A stretch of 64,000 nucleotides of DNA, taken from contig NC_135176.1 in NCBI RefSeq assembly GCF_041146795.1, forward strand, positions 14,380,286 through 14,444,285. The letters are read 5' to 3'. The number at the start of each line of letters is the position of its first letter. Position 1 is the stretch's first letter. The notes below the pieces were generated by a model, which saw only the letters and a program-made list of their open reading frames with translations, ran no database searches and was not told where the DNA came from. A program made the position numbers and the translations under genes. Source of the DNA: Maylandia zebra. Its lineage: Eukaryota > Chordata > Actinopteri > Cichliformes > Cichlidae. Below are positions 23,985 through 51,800 of this stretch, one piece after another.

Positions 23985-25295
23985 ACAGCAAATTTGACTG
24001 TTGACTTAATTACTTTATTGTAAGCATTTCACACAGGATCCAATACCCTCCCTAAGTTGGCAGTGGCGAAGAGCCAAAACTTGTTTAACCATGGTGCATT
24101 GCATTACTGAAAAGTTACCTTGACCTCTTTACTCTGTTTACAGAATACACAAATAGCATTACAAAATCCCTTTATCAAAGCAACTCAATGTTTTCCACAG
24201 TGTTTTACATCATTCCCCACCTTGTAACAGATTCACTAAGACTTTTAGCTTTAGACATTGAAGCCAACAGTTCAATATGTTTCTGTAGAAAGTCCTAATC
24301 TCCCAGTACCCCTTGAAAGAGTTGCAGAGTTCTTTAAAAACTTGCATCAATAGTCTGCAAAGCAAGCCAGTAGGGATAGAAGCTTGTTGATGAGTCACTG
24401 ACGTTACATCTGATCACACAAGTTACAAAGCCAGAGGCACAGCTGCATGAGCTTGCCACCCAATGTTAGGTTTTAAATTTTCACTTGATCATTTCATTTC
24501 TAGTTCACCCACATTTAGTTTAAGCCAAGCCTCTAAAAATGTTTGGAGACAAGCCACCAAATCTGAAAAAGACCTCACGATCATGTGAACACAGACATCT
24601 GCTCAACTCGTGAGTCAAATTCAGCTTTCAGATCTACCAGACCCATTCATGTAGATTAACATTTTGAACAGTTACAATTTGCAGCATTTTTGAAGACAAT
24701 TGAAATAAAGACACATGCAAATGTCTCAAGTTGACTTCTTTATCATGTACATTTAAGTATAAAGAGCACAAAGCCATGTTAAGGTCATACAGCCTGTGTT
24801 TGACACAGTGAACACTTACAGCACCTCAAAAATTACCAGATCAATTAGCAAATAATCCACTACATATTCACATGGAGTCAGATTTACAGAGATTTAAGGA
24901 ATAAATATGCCTCAAGAAGTCTTAATAAAAGGATGTCTGCCAGAAACTGCGATTTTAATCACGAAACATTTCTGGCTAAAAATTAAATATGGTGAAGTGG
25001 ATAAATGTAGGTATAAATTTTAATTTGGCAACACTGATAATGTTTTAACATTTCACTGTAGCAATTTCAAGACTTGAGGTAGAAGAGTGAATCTGATCTC
25101 CAATTCTTTTTGTGTCAGTTTAAACCAACACTTCTTTGTAAAAATGGCCCCAACTGTTTACTTAGCTCTAGAAGTCGATTACTTGCTGATGCTAAAAGCT
25201 CTAGTGATGAGGCACTCGTTTAAAGTACATGGCGTGTGCATTAAGGAAAGGGGTTGGGTGGGTTATGATTGTAAGAGGGAGGAGAATCAAGAACT
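23985..25295 (-). other. pdha1: pdha1 3' untranslated region
   Basis: About 1.3 kb downstream of the pdha1 stop with no coding potential. A minus-strand AATAAA is at 24014-24019. The poly(A) assignment is inferred; shorter 3' ends are possible. Confidence 0.45.
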
Positions 25296-30035
<4,740 letters not shown>

Positions 30036-30638
30036 CTTTCCTGACCTAACCCACCGCAGAACCGTCCTAATGTCAGGATGTGTCCTTCCGGCTCGGGGCT
30101 TCTTCGCTGTCTTGAATATCGGCAGATAGAAAGCGCAACTGCCGACAGCGGGCTGTGTTAGAAGTAGAGGAGAGGTGTGGTTGGTAGTGAGTGTAGGAAA
30201 TGCAACACTGATCATTGGCTATTTAATAATATAATTTCTTCGACCCCCCTATATTTGACAAGGACGAAGACTTTAGATGTGCGGTGGTGATGGCACTATG
30301 AAGCCTTCTGAAGCACTGAAGCTTGTATTGAAAAAGGGTTCATTACCCGAAGCTTTTCAGCAAAGTCTTCTTTGGTGCCATCTTGTGGCCAAAAGTATGA
30401 AGAGCAGCTTGAATCTAAAATTCTAACTGCTGTAATATGATCTACAGAGCTGAGTTGACACCTTTCTGGGGGTGATGTTATATATCTATTTGATTAACAA
30501 ATAATTTGGATGAATAAACCTTTGTTTGAACATGTGCCATAGTGTGGTCTCCCTTTGTTTGACCTTGGGGAAATTTTCTAACTGAGGAATAATTGTATTA
30601 AAACTGTAAAGGTTAATGATAAGAGGATAAAGAGGATA

Positions 30639-30640
<2 letters not shown>
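30036..30640. other. pdha1 promoter and spacer
   Basis: Sequence immediately upstream of the pdha1 start is moderately GC-rich and lacks repeats, as expected for a housekeeping promoter. No gene is seen to 30.64 kb, where a (TA)n run begins. Confidence 0.4.
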
Positions 30641-30669
<29 letters not shown>

Positions 30670-30670
30670 G
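30640..30670. repeat. (TA)n microsatellite
   Basis: Run of TA dinucleotides marking the left edge of the mobile-element cluster. Confidence 0.9.
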
Positions 30671-30764
30671 CCCTGTAGCTGATTGTGTCTTATTTTAAGT
30701 GTAATGAGATAATTTTGACTAGAAATAAGACAAATATACTTGGTAAGATTTTGAGTTTTTGCAG

Positions 30765-31004
30765 TGCAGGTCTGTGAGAGCCAGAGATTTTCCATGTTTG
30801 AGGTGACCAAATACTTATTTTCCACCCTAATTTACGAATAAATTCTTTACAAATCCTACCATGTGAATTCATGGATTTTTTTTTCACATTCTGTCTCTCA
30901 CAGTTGAAGTGTACCTCTGGTGCAAATTACTGACCTCTGTCATCATTTTAAGTGGGGGAACTTGCACAATCGGTGGCTGACTAAATACTTTTTTGCCCCA
31001 CTGT
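30765..31004 (-). mobile_element. Tc1-like transposon, 5' terminal fragment
   Basis: On the minus strand the sequence starts ACAGTGGGGCAAAAAAGTAT, then TTAGTCAGCCACCGATTGTG. It runs through AAGTGGGGGAACT-type sequence to GAGAGCCAGAGATTTTCC near 30780. This is the 5' inverted terminus of a common fish Tc1-like family. The insertion point is a TA dinucleotide inside LINE sequence near 31005. The transposase region is missing. Left of 30765 lies an unrelated repeat containing AATAAGACAAATATACTTGG. Confidence 0.75.
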
Positions 31005-31585
31005 ATGTGCTGGATTGTCTCTGGGGCATCTTTACACAGCCTGCACCTGGGGTCTTGCCTGGTGTGATAGACCCCAGCCTCTATGGATCTTGTGCTCAGA
31101 GCTTGTTCTTGTGCTGCCATGATTAGTGCCTCTGTGCTGTCTTTCAGTCCAGCTTTGTCCAGCCACTGGTAGGATTTCTGGATATCAGCCACCTCCTCTA
31201 TCTGCCGGTGGTACATACCGTGCAGGGGCCTGTCCTTCCATGATGGTTCCTCGTCTCCCTCCTCTTTCTTGGGTTTCTGCTGCCTGAGGTATTCACTGAG
31301 CACTCGGTCAGTTGGGGCCATCTTCCCAATGTATTCTTGGATGTTCCTTGTCTCATCCTGGACTGTGGTGCTGACACTCACCAGTCCCCGGCCCCCTTCC
31401 TTCCGCTTAGCGTACAGCCTCAGGGTGCTGGACTTGGGGTGAAACCCTCCATGCATGGTAAGGAGCTTTCTTGTCTTTATGTCAGTGGCTTCTATCTCCT
31501 CCTTTGGCCAGCCTATTACCCCAGCAGGGTACCTGATCACGGGCAGGGCGTACGTGTTGATGGCCCGGATCTTGTTCTTACCATT
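31005..31585 (-). mobile_element. LINE with restriction-like endonuclease type C-terminus (R4/Rex6-like), fragment
   Basis: A 218-codon minus-strand frame ending here encodes RAINTYALPVIRYPAGVIGW, then TRKLLTMHGGFHPKSSTLRL, KDRPLHGMYHRQIEEVADIQ and CRLCKDAPETIQHI. The last is the CCHC-type knuckle that precedes a restriction-enzyme-like endonuclease in R4/Dong/Rex6-type elements. The endonuclease itself is missing: sequence passes directly into the Tc1-like fragment. Clade assignment is from remembered family motifs. Confidence 0.65.
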
Positions 31586-31795
31586 CAGGGGGAGATATCA
31601 TCACCCCCACCCGAGATTGGGTACATAGCCCCAAGTGCGATAGGAGAAGGACCGTTGAGTGCAAGAGGAACTGACCTGAAAAATAGGATCATGGCCAAGC
31701 TTGAAACCTGGATCCCCCGTAGCCGGTTACCAAGATTACGTGAAGTACCCTCAGAAGGTCTGCTAGATGATGTTAATGCAGCACTACGGACAATA
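31586..31795 (+). mobile_element. inverted 5' piece of the same LINE family
   Basis: Directly abutting the minus-strand LINE body, the plus strand reads IMAKLETWIPRSRLPRLREV then PSEGLLDDVNAALRTI. I place this upstream of the reverse transcriptase in the same fish LINE family. Opposite orientation of 5' and 3' pieces with a sharp join is the pattern left by twin priming. A (TA)n run follows at about 31791-31818. Confidence 0.5.
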
Positions 31796-31919
31796 TATAT
31801 ATATATATATATATATATTTTTAAGAGGCAGAAACTATTCTAATTCATTTCCAGCAGCAAGAGCTCCATGCTGAAGTATGTTTTGGGTTTATTGCCTAAG
31901 GGATCAGAGAATATGCGCC

Positions 31920-33590
31920 AAAGCCCATGAGATACTTTAAATGTCAAGACTTTGGACACATGGCAGTTATATGTAAGAAGAGTTGCAGGTGTTATTGTTT
32001 TGGAGGGGTTCTTGAGTTTGGCAAATGTATCGTTGGAGTTAATTGGAAATGCTGCAACTGCAGAGGGAACCACAGTGTAGCTTTTTGGGGTTATGAAGTG
32101 GTGAAAAGGGAGTTTAAAAAATGCTCCATCCATCAGGCTGTATGGAGCAAAGAGCAAGCGAAGGCAAGAAAATGGCTGGATCAAAAGAAGGAAATGTAAA
32201 AATATAAATAATAGCAAAAGCTGCAGTGCATATGTATAGGATATTTCTGTTAATTATACTCATTCCCCAATGTAATGCCAGAAGTTTGATGGACAATTCA
32301 TGCCAGGAATTCAAGAAATTTAATGGAGATAAGAAAGAAAATCATATCAGGATTTAATTTGTGTCCAGTAATTCTGGCTTAAATCAAAATTTGATTCTTT
32401 TTTTACTTTATATGACTATGTGGCAGTCTCTGTAGACACAGAGAAGAGGGATGAAGGGGAAGATGTGTCCCCTTTGTTCAACAATATAGTTAATATAGAA
32501 CTATGAGTGGGAAGTGAACAGTTGTATATTGTTGTTAAAAGTTGGGATAAAAGGAAAGAATATGTGACAGCAATATAACAATGGATTTTTGCAAAGCCAA
32601 TTGAAAGAAATTTCTGAAAACAAGTGATAAGTACTTGGCACAGGTTAATAATGAACTAAATGTGGAAACTCTGGACTAAATAAAATACAACAAAAAGCTT
32701 TATTCCTAAAAGTAAATGAAATGTATGATGGAAATGTATCAGAGTGGATTCAGGGTAGAAAGGAGCACAATGGATCCAGTAGTTTGCCTTGAGCATGATG
32801 TAAGGAAGGCTCAAGTGAATCCAGAGACAGTCGCTGCAGAATTCTTTGATATTAAGAAAGCTTATGACATGCTATGGAAAGAGGGACTTCTAATCAAGAT
32901 GTGTTTGCTGAATATTGGAGGAAAGATGTTTAACTGGACCAAGGACTAGATGGAAGAACAATAAAAAAAGGGTACTGACCTATCAGTTCAATGTATAGTG
33001 GGAAATGGGATTCCTCAGGGGAGTGGATTAAGTCCGACCTTGTTTTCTATTATCATAGATGGATATATTTTTGAATACCAATGGGGATTCAAATTGTCAG
33101 TAGAAAAGACAAAGACCATCTTGACAAGAAACAAAATAAGGGAGTGCAGACTGAAATCATGAATGAACTGGAGAGCGTTGAAAGTTTGCATTTCATAGGA
33201 GTGAATTTTGACCAAAAGGAAGGAAATTTCACTTGAAATGATGGAGACTTCTTCTATTTCTGTTGTCTGTGTTTTACTCACACACTCAGGCTCTGTAGTC
33301 GAAGCTACTTCTGATTAGCTCATTAACCATCAAGCTGCTGTCAGGCACCCTGGTCCTTTACCGCGTTACACCTCATTTAGAAAGCATACTGAAGTGGGCA
33401 GACAGTGATGCAGGGAGAGCAACAGTATCAAGCTATTTTAAAGAGGCAGGGCTAAATAAGAGCATCCGAGGGCTCGTTGAATGGTTAGTGACATTAAATG
33501 ACTACAGAATCCTACAGGAGGCAGTAATGCACCCACCCAGCTGCCATCAAGAACCAAAGAAGAAGAAGAAGACGACGAAGAAGGAGAAAC
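31920..33590 (+). mobile_element. Nimb/I-clade-like LINE, decayed
   Basis: An ORF1-type segment at 31927-32140 carries CCHC zinc knuckles (YFKCQDFGHMAVICKK, CRCYCFGG, CCNCRGNHS). A reverse-transcriptase segment at 32716-33080 reads YQSGFRVERSTMDPVVCLEH, AEFFDIKKAYDMLWKEGLL and GNGIPQGSGLSPTLFSIIID, with frame breaks. The 3' end carries AGGAGGCAGTAATGCACCCA followed by (GAA)n at 33545-33585. That tail motif recurs upstream of bclaf3 at about 48.36-48.44 kb. Much of the endonuclease and mid-RT sequence is lost. Confidence 0.7.
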
Positions 33591-33875
33591 TCAGGTTCCA
33601 TCGAAGTAAATCTGATACCCTGATATCCTCAGTTGATCTGTGTGCCCTGATAGCTGGGGTGTGTTTTATTGAGTACAGTGTGTTAAATTATTACGAAAAT
33701 TGCTACATGGGCTTAAATATATCTATCTACACAATGACACCATGTTTATTGCTCTCGTTGCAGTGATGGGGTCCTTGAGTAAAAAAATCTCAGTTTAAGT
33801 ATCTTTTACAGATACTTAAGAATAAGAAAGAAAGAAAAAATATATTAGAACTTTTCTGATGAGGCATTGATGGAC

Positions 33876-34213
33876 ATGTGGGAATTTAAAGTGTTATAAA
33901 TGAGTTTTTGGCCTATAATGTGTGAAAAATATCCCAAACATATGTCTCATGAAGTTACTTTGAACGAAAAAGGAATATCACTGTCACATGTTAGAAGCTC
34001 CAATCAGTTTTTGGTAAAGTGACTGTTACATTTCCTTTGTTTATTTGGGTGGAAAGTGTTAGTGAGAATAAAAAAATATGTTTTTCAAGATAAATCTGGC
34101 CAAGAGAGCAGCAGAAATATGTCACAAATATGACATCACAGTTCCATAAACATACTTTCATGGACCAAATGGATCTATCTATCATCTATCTATCTATCTA
34201 TCGATCGATCGAT

Positions 34214-34290
<77 letters not shown>

Positions 34291-34333
34291 AAACCTCTTC
34301 ATAAATCCTGTTCACTCCAGTGTATTTACCAAT
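33876..34333. repeat. 458-bp repeat, copy A (direct duplicate of 37698-38151)
   Basis: Begins ATGTGGGAATTTAAAGTGTT and ends CCAGTGTATTTACCAAT. By eye it is base-for-base identical to 37698-38151 outside the internal tetranucleotide array, in the same orientation. The block holds no domain I recognise. Flanks of the two copies differ immediately outside these limits. Confidence 0.95.
34173..34290. repeat. compound palindromic (CTAT)n(ATCG)n(GATA)n array, copy A
   Basis: ATCTATCTATC units pass through a short GATCGATC core into about 20 GATA units. The two halves are complementary, so the array can fold back. Copy B has a longer ATCG core and fewer CTAT units. Confidence 0.95.
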
Positions 34334-35500
34334 TGGGGCCTGATCTATGAGCTGGATCAGCTTCGCACAGGACAGGAAAGGCTTGTGAAGTCAACCCTTG
34401 TTGTCTTCCTCTTGATTCCTATGCATAGGAACCAATAACTGAAAGAAAATAGCAGACTGAATAGAAAAGAAAGGAATAGCCCTTTATTGAACAAAAGAAC
34501 TCATCTGATGCTCCACTTTCCAGAGATAAGCCATTCAACACTTAATGTGAAAAAGCTATCTCTTGATTCAGAGGAAGTTAACAGTTTAATCACTAGGACA
34601 ACATCTATAAAAGAACTGGTGAATGCATGGCGATTGTATTGATTTTTTTCACATTTTTTGACTGGTTGCAACTTGTGGTGACTAAATGGTTTCCCAAAAC
34701 TTGGAGATGTTATGCCCTCATGGCCACTTTTGACACGACAACAATCTTCCTGATATGGGGGACCTCTCTGCACTCACTCCAGAGAATTGTCAAAGGTTTG
34801 CAAATACTATCTATCAGATTTATAAATGCAGACAGGTTGCCAACATGTTGCCATCAGTCTGAATGAACCTGTCAGTGAGCACCAAGTGAGGAGATCCGAC
34901 TCAACTGGCTGTTCTATTCCAATAGAGCAGGAAGGGTGCTGAGAAGAACTGTAATAGATAAATGTGAATTTCTGTATCCAGACAGAGACAGATGTGTGAT
35001 TTTTAACAGTTTGACACAGTTTATTGCTGTATTATCAGAAACAGATTGCATGGAATTGCCAACTTCACCACATTCAGTCTCAGACTGGTAGCAGACTGGT
35101 TCTGTCTTATGACAACATTTATGGCAGGTTTTAGCGATGGTGCACTTGACAATGTAATTTTGCAACAAAAACAATACAAGTGAGATAGTTTTGTTATGGG
35201 ATTAAACAGATGTTGATAGAATTTAACTAAAAAAGAAAGTTGATAAATTGCAATGCTCATCATATTGCATAATGCTGAAAAATAATATAAATTAAAGTTG
35301 TAGCATGAGTGACGTATTGTGTGTCTGGTCATTCCCACCTCTACTGCATACCCACCTGTTTTCGGCCACTGTATTTATCAGATTGATGATATTGTGTCCT
35401 GCATGTCTTTCGTACAAAACAAACTTCTGTATAAACATCACTGTCACAATAACGAGCCTTTTCTTGAATTGTGTGACACGCAGTTTTAGCTTAATATAAA
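34334..35500. other. unassigned spacer between repeat A and the map7d2 promoter
   Basis: Short open frames exist on both strands (e.g. 34627-34866 plus, with a hydrophobic start). None has a domain or splice signals that I could support. Confidence 0.4.
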
Positions 35501-35964
35501 TGATCTTTGCTGAAACGAGGCTATTACAATTAACAACAACAACAACACATTGCTTACACATAGTCTCCCCGCAATCTGTCGCTGCGTCAAAGTGTGCTCA
35601 CTCTGGGCCCGCCTGCTGTTTGCACTGAGTGGAAATCTCCATCTGCCGGTAATGTGTGACGGCCCGTGTATGAGTGCGCGCTCACGCCGTGCAGACGCAC
35701 TCTGTGGTTTGGCGAGCACACGGGGTTGTATACGCTTTATCATTGCCGCTTCATGCCCAGCAGCATTTCTCTCTCCTCCATCCACGTTTCACCACAGCCG
35801 CATAGCGACCTTCAGGGCACCTCGCTGAATGCTGTGTGTTCGTGTTGGTCCGCCGTGGCTGCGATTATCACTGCTGCTGGAGGGAAACGGATCGCCGTGC
35901 TGCATCACTGTAGCCCGCTTTGGATGACATTTGGGTGTAGGCTGTTCTGACTGTAATAGCTACC
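35500..35964 (+). promoter_or_regulatory. map7d2: map7d2 CpG-rich promoter and 5'UTR
   Basis: GC- and CpG-rich stretch directly upstream of the first map7d2 ATG at 35965, in contrast to AT-rich flanks. Overlapping open frames on both strands here are composition artefacts. The transcription start is not resolved. Confidence 0.55.
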
Positions 35965-46408
<10,444 letters not shown>

Positions 46409-48095
46409 CCGATTAATTCCTTTCTCTTCCTCTCTTGCTTGCCTTGTCTCTGTCCTCTCCATCTCTGTCTCTCACACACAAGCACACATACGCTCACAAG
46501 GATGTCACATTTTGGATATGTGCTCTTGTGTCATTAAAATAATGGGAATAGAGCCATAGAGATTGACCTAAAAATGTACAATATGACCTTCAATATAAAC
46601 AAAACATCTCCTATTTAGTAATAACATAGCAAATGACTGTATTACAGCTGTTGTGAATCTGCAGTACTTGTTCTGAGGACAAGTATCCACATATGACAGA
46701 CAGTCAGTAGATGTGTGACCCGATGGAGGAAAAAAATATCAGGGATTTGAATACTAGAAAAATTTCAAAAACATACTATTACTTAAATACATTAGCTAGA
46801 GAAGAGCTTGCCCTGCACAGATTCCTTACTGGCTCCCAGTTCATTTTCATGTTGTATTAAAGCCTGCTCAGAGCACTGATGACTGTAGCCTTTCCAAACA
46901 CCCTCCTAAGCCTTTAAACGATATTCAAAGTGTTGCTGGGAAGGCAAGACTATTTAATGTTCATGACAGGTTTATTTTTAATGCTAGCAATGTTACTGGT
47001 GTGTGTATTGATATTGGATTTATGTAACAAACTAAAATCCAGGCAGACTACTCCAACTATGTATTATTTACTTTCTGTCCCAGCAAACTATAATCTTGAT
47101 ATTTTCCCTTTATTCCCTTTTCAAATCTTTCTAACTGCATGCAAATGAGGAGGGAAATGACCTTAAAAAATTCCAAGTAAACTTGAATGTTGCAGCAAAC
47201 TAAAAACAAGTCATGTCACCAATGCAAAGAAAGTACCAGTATGTTGCAGAGCAGAACCAGTCTTCTACAAATATACAGAAATCAAGAAAGCAAGGCAGCC
47301 TTAAACTTCTTGTTATTTAAAAAGATATCGGTAGGAGTGCCTTGCTGTGTTGGACCCAGTGCTAACTTATCTGTGAAACAGAAATTTCCCTCTATGTCTG
47401 GATACTGAACTGGACTGAAGGACTGAAGGGCGCAGGGACAGGAATCTTTGCTGAGCGACTTGCAAATGATCTGGCCTGTAGCTTCAAAGATACTGTTTAC
47501 TGCTGACCCCCCCCCCCCCCCCTTACATCTGAGATCATGAACACTTCTTCAACAATTCAGTGACATTCACTTTCTGTATTGCGTTAAAATGTATTTTCAG
47601 TAGAGATGCCTTATCTGGGACTGAGCAGCTGCTTTACTTCAGTGCTTATTTTGTGTTTATCTTAACTTGATCACTGGGATAGTTGTGTGTCTGTGACCTG
47701 TAATACTTGAAACTTGGTTTGAAATGCATCATGTCTGCCATGGTGTAGACAGTAATGTCGACATTCAGTGCAGTTAAGAAGTGACATTTAGTTTTTGTTG
47801 TCAAACAACCCAAATCATATAACATTCTTATGCAAAGTAGCCACATTGAAATATAAATCATATATCTGAGTTATGGTTTGATATACACATCTATATATAT
47901 TTTGCATATTCAAACAGCTGGAGGACTGGAAATGGTTATGAATTAATAATACACAATGCCACATCAAAGAAGTATTCACGCTTGCTCATTGCCATACATG
48001 AAACCAGTGTCAGTCACCTAGCGTATGTAATTACTGTAGACATTGTGCATGATTAGCATGGATATCTGAAACAATAAAGCGCAAAACTGAGAATT
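46409..48095 (+). other. map7d2: map7d2 3' untranslated region
   Basis: About 1.7 kb of non-coding sequence after the stop. AATAAA at 48073-48078 is followed by TTTTTTGGCTCTGTGGTC-type downstream sequence. It contains a C-run at about 47509-47522. Confidence 0.65.
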
Positions 48096-48354
48096 TCGAC
48101 TTTTTTGGCTCTGTGGTCATGTGTGCCTATTATATGAAGCACGGGTGCTGAGGATCATAAGCACTCAGCAGTCTGCAAAACCCTGAAATGAACAATGACT
48201 GTGATTATTTACTTGCACCATGTTGATAACATTTTTTTTTTTTTTTGCCTGTTTCGCGTTATTTATTTACTGACTTCTTGCGGTGGGTAGGATATCCTTC
48301 AGTTTATGCTATATTATTTAAACTAAAATGATTGCTACGATAGAGTCATGACAC

Positions 48355-48440
48355 AGAAGGTGGCGCTAATGCGCCTTTACGCTTTTCGCTAACTGCCGAG
48401 TAAAATACAAGGAGAAGCAGTAGAAGAAGAAGAAGAAGGC
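48355..48440 (+). mobile_element. Nimb-like LINE 3' tail
   Basis: AGAAGGTGGCGCTAATGCGC, then CTAACTGCCGAGTAAAATAC and (GAA)n. It matches the 3' tail of the LINE at 33.5 kb (AGGAGGCAGTAATGCACCC...GAAGAAGAAG). Only the tail is present. It ends about 60 bp before the bclaf3 first-exon donor. Confidence 0.6.
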
Positions 48441-48502
48441 CGTGAGACGACGAGTGCTGTGTCGTGCTCAACGTTCGTCTTTCACTCTTCCGTTGCGTTT
48501 AG
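48441..48502 (+). promoter_or_regulatory. bclaf3: bclaf3 5'UTR first exon (candidate)
   Basis: TTCCGTTGCGTTTAG/GTAAATACC gives a good donor at 48503. No ATG of the main frame is in it, so it would be a non-coding first exon. A further non-repetitive, CpG-containing stretch continues to 49.2 kb. The start site is not resolved. Confidence 0.4.
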
Positions 48503-48842
48503 GTAAATACCTCTCGAAATGGCCGAATTGCACGCATTGGTGAACCTTTTGTTTTATTTTGTGTAACGTGTTGTTACTCCTATGAAAGGATTCGGGTGAA
48601 TGTCATTTTGGAAGGTTAGCGTAGGGACGTTACCAACTAACGAAATATCCCAAGTAGCTAGCTATGCTCAGCTAACTTTGCAATTAGATGCGCTTTTAGT
48701 TTATTCTTTTTTTCAAAAAACAAACAAAAAAACCAAATGTTGACCTAGTCAAAACATTGAGGCGATGTACTCGGGCCTGGCGTGGGGTGGTTTTCACTCG
48801 TGCTTGTCTGGTGTTGTTTTCACCAACAGCTGAAGCGAGCTG

Positions 48843-51800
48843 ATGCCAAAAATGGAAGCACGGTCAGCTTTAGACGAAACTAAAACGGCGCCCACCATGG
48901 TAAACCCACCCACCCAGCCTATCTACGCGTACTGTTTTTAAGTTAGAATTTACGGTGATACAATCAAGCCTGTATCAATGGAGGTCACCTGGTTTTTGTC
49001 TTTTCGTAGCAAACTGTTTAGCCGTCGAGTTTAATTAGGGTCGCCACAATGAGCCAAGAGGCTCTGGTAAAAGGAGGTGTGGGAAATGTGGTCCTTTCAT
49101 AGCGGTGTTATCGCAATTTCTTGCTCATTCTCACGACTGGGATGCTCTAAACATGAGGAATTGAGGCGAATATAAACATGTTCGTTAGAAACGACAAGCA
49201 GTCGGCGCTAAAAGGAAACCCTCTCCGTTTCCTGTCTCGCTCTTTTTTATTTTGCAGGGTTTTTATTTTATTTTATATATCTTCGTAACATCCTATTTAG
49301 TGTTTATTCCTTTAGAAAGTGTGATTCTAAGTTTTTGTGAAAACCTCTTTAGAAGCAAGTATGGACACTGCGCAGCCATCTTGGGTAGTTGTTTTGAAGG
49401 AATATGTAAATTGCAATTGATTTAAATGAAAACCGGACTTCAAGCCTAAAAAGGCAACTTGTCCCATTATAATTAAACTACATTTTTAACTGGAAGTAAA
49501 TGGAACTATATATCTGTCAATCTTAGATGTTGCACATGTCTGCTTGTCTTTGTATTGGGGGGGGGGGGGGGGTAGTAGTAGTAAAGTTACCTATTAAATC
49601 CCATCAAGTGCATAACCAAGATGTGGATGGCCGAGAAGTCAGGATAGGCCTCTTTGAGAGTCTAGCATTACATCTCATTAGGATCAATGATTTCAATTTC
49701 TTTTTGTCCATAGATTATTCACTGTCTGCCAAAGATGGTCCGAACGCATTTTGGACCACCACGCTTAAAGCCCAGGTAATGTCTTTCAGTTGTATCTAGT
49801 TGCATTAGCATCACCTGGTGTTATGTTCATCATAAAGTTTATAAGTTAATGACTTAACGTGAACTCTGGACTTCATTTTTAAAAATGATTTAAAGTGTTT
49901 GGTGGAACTTACCAGTTTTTGTTTCTTGTGTCCTGTTAGACCTTATGGAGATAGTCATGCTACTGGACACAATGAAGGCAATTACAACCCCAGTTCTAGA
50001 AGTCGAAGAGATGCCCAGGCCTACCCAGCAAAGCCTCCACTTAACTGGAGGGAATCCAGAGGTAGAGGACGACCCCCACCTGTCAGAAGAGTTCCTCTGA
50101 TGGGAGAGCAAAGGGAGCCACGTTTTAATAACTGGAGGTCCCAAAATCAGGATTCCTTTCAACCGTACCATCCTAAAATGGAACCACACCATAGCCAGAG
50201 ACGGCTGCCTCCATCTAGGCCAACCCGCTCCCCTCAAGTCCAGCATCAGTCATCATCTCATGGTCCTGCGCAAGGACATCATAGTCAGAGAGGTCCATCT
50301 TTTCATGGTCACCCCTCTGGTCACAGATCATCTTCCCCAAGGCATTTTCGTGGCCACCCAGCTGATAGGAGGCCAGGCTCTGCACCAGGCTACCAGGGAT
50401 CTTTCAAAGGCCCCAAAAGGCAGTCAGGCTTTCCTCATCAGGAGCAGCGGAGTCGAGACCCTCGAGGGAATTACAGTCCAAGAGAAAGGCCCACTCAGGA
50501 ACACTCGGGTCACAACGTGAAGCGCTGGCACGAGGCTGGATCATTCTCACATAATGGGCAACATGGGCCCTCGGGGTCACAGAGGAACCCCAGAGAGATG
50601 CATGCGAGAGGCTCGTGTACAGAGAGGTACAGCCGTGAAGCAGCAAGCCCAGCTGGGTAAAATTATTAAAGCAGAGGCCTGAAGGTGGCCAGTCCTCCCA
50701 GTCAAAGGGGCTGTAATGATTACTTCTACTATGTCCCAGCTCATAGTTATTAGAGGGGGTTAATGGGGGGACCTGTGTAAATGTGGTTATACCTGCCATT
50801 GAGGAGTATCACACCTGTAAATACTCTTTGAAAACGTACTCCTACCTGTTTACTTCTGTCATTTAAGAGTTAAGTTCCGTCTCCAACTTAAAATGGCAAT
50901 GGATCTGTCATTATAATGATTTCTCTATTGTTTGATGGATATGCAGGTGGTCATCTGAGCAAGACTCCAGGCGCCAGCGTGGTCCCATGGAGAGGCAGGG
51001 TAGCCGATCCCACAGTAGAGAGAGGGCACAAGATGTGCCTCACCCACCTCCTTACAGATCCCCTTCATGGAAAGGAGGCCCATCACCTTCATCCTCCTAC
51101 CACAGGGGCCCTCAGGAGAGGCAAATGGCAGGACCCCGCAAGAGGAGGATATCAGACATCAGCATGTCCTCCTCGGACGCAGCACTGGAGCATGGCAATG
51201 CAAAACAGATCCGGAGAGTGAGACCCCAACTGCTCAGCATTCCCAGGCCATTTGGTGGAAAACCCTTGTCTCTTAGGGATAGAAGTTTCCTGGTTAAGAG
51301 CCGACAAGTCAAAGCAGAGTCACTCATGAGGCTCAGAATACCCCCATATGTGCGACCGAGGTTTCGCCTGGGTGATTCTGCTTTACAAGGAAATGCCAGC
51401 TCTGTTCTTGCTCTCAGGAAGAAACGTTTCCAATTAAATGCAGTACCCCTGAGAAAAGTGGAGACAAGAAGGGGAAAACCCCCACAGTCACTCCCCAGAG
51501 AAGAAAGCAGTGCCAACAAGTCTTCCAGAGACTCTGATACAGGAAAAGAGCAGGTGGAGTCTCGTCGGTCCATGAACGCGCACAGGTACGGTATTTTCCT
51601 TGTTGCACTGTTCGCAGGGGCTTGATGATGATTAGGAGGTCAAGAATGTCTCTATGTGAAAGGGGGTCCCAACTGTGGAAAAAGGAGATGTCATGATGAG
51701 CTAAATGTGCAGCAGTGGTTCGGTTGATGAAAATCCACAAATGTTTTCACATACCACCACATATGTATCAGAGTATCTACCTGTCAAGTGGGATGGAGAG

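Noticed and set aside
34173-34290. CRISPR-like regular repeat array
   Set aside because: It is an uninterrupted tetranucleotide microsatellite with no spacers, in a vertebrate genome.
35486-35950. Overlapping open frames of 92-99 codons on both strands
   Set aside because: Composition effect of the CpG-rich map7d2 promoter; no domains.
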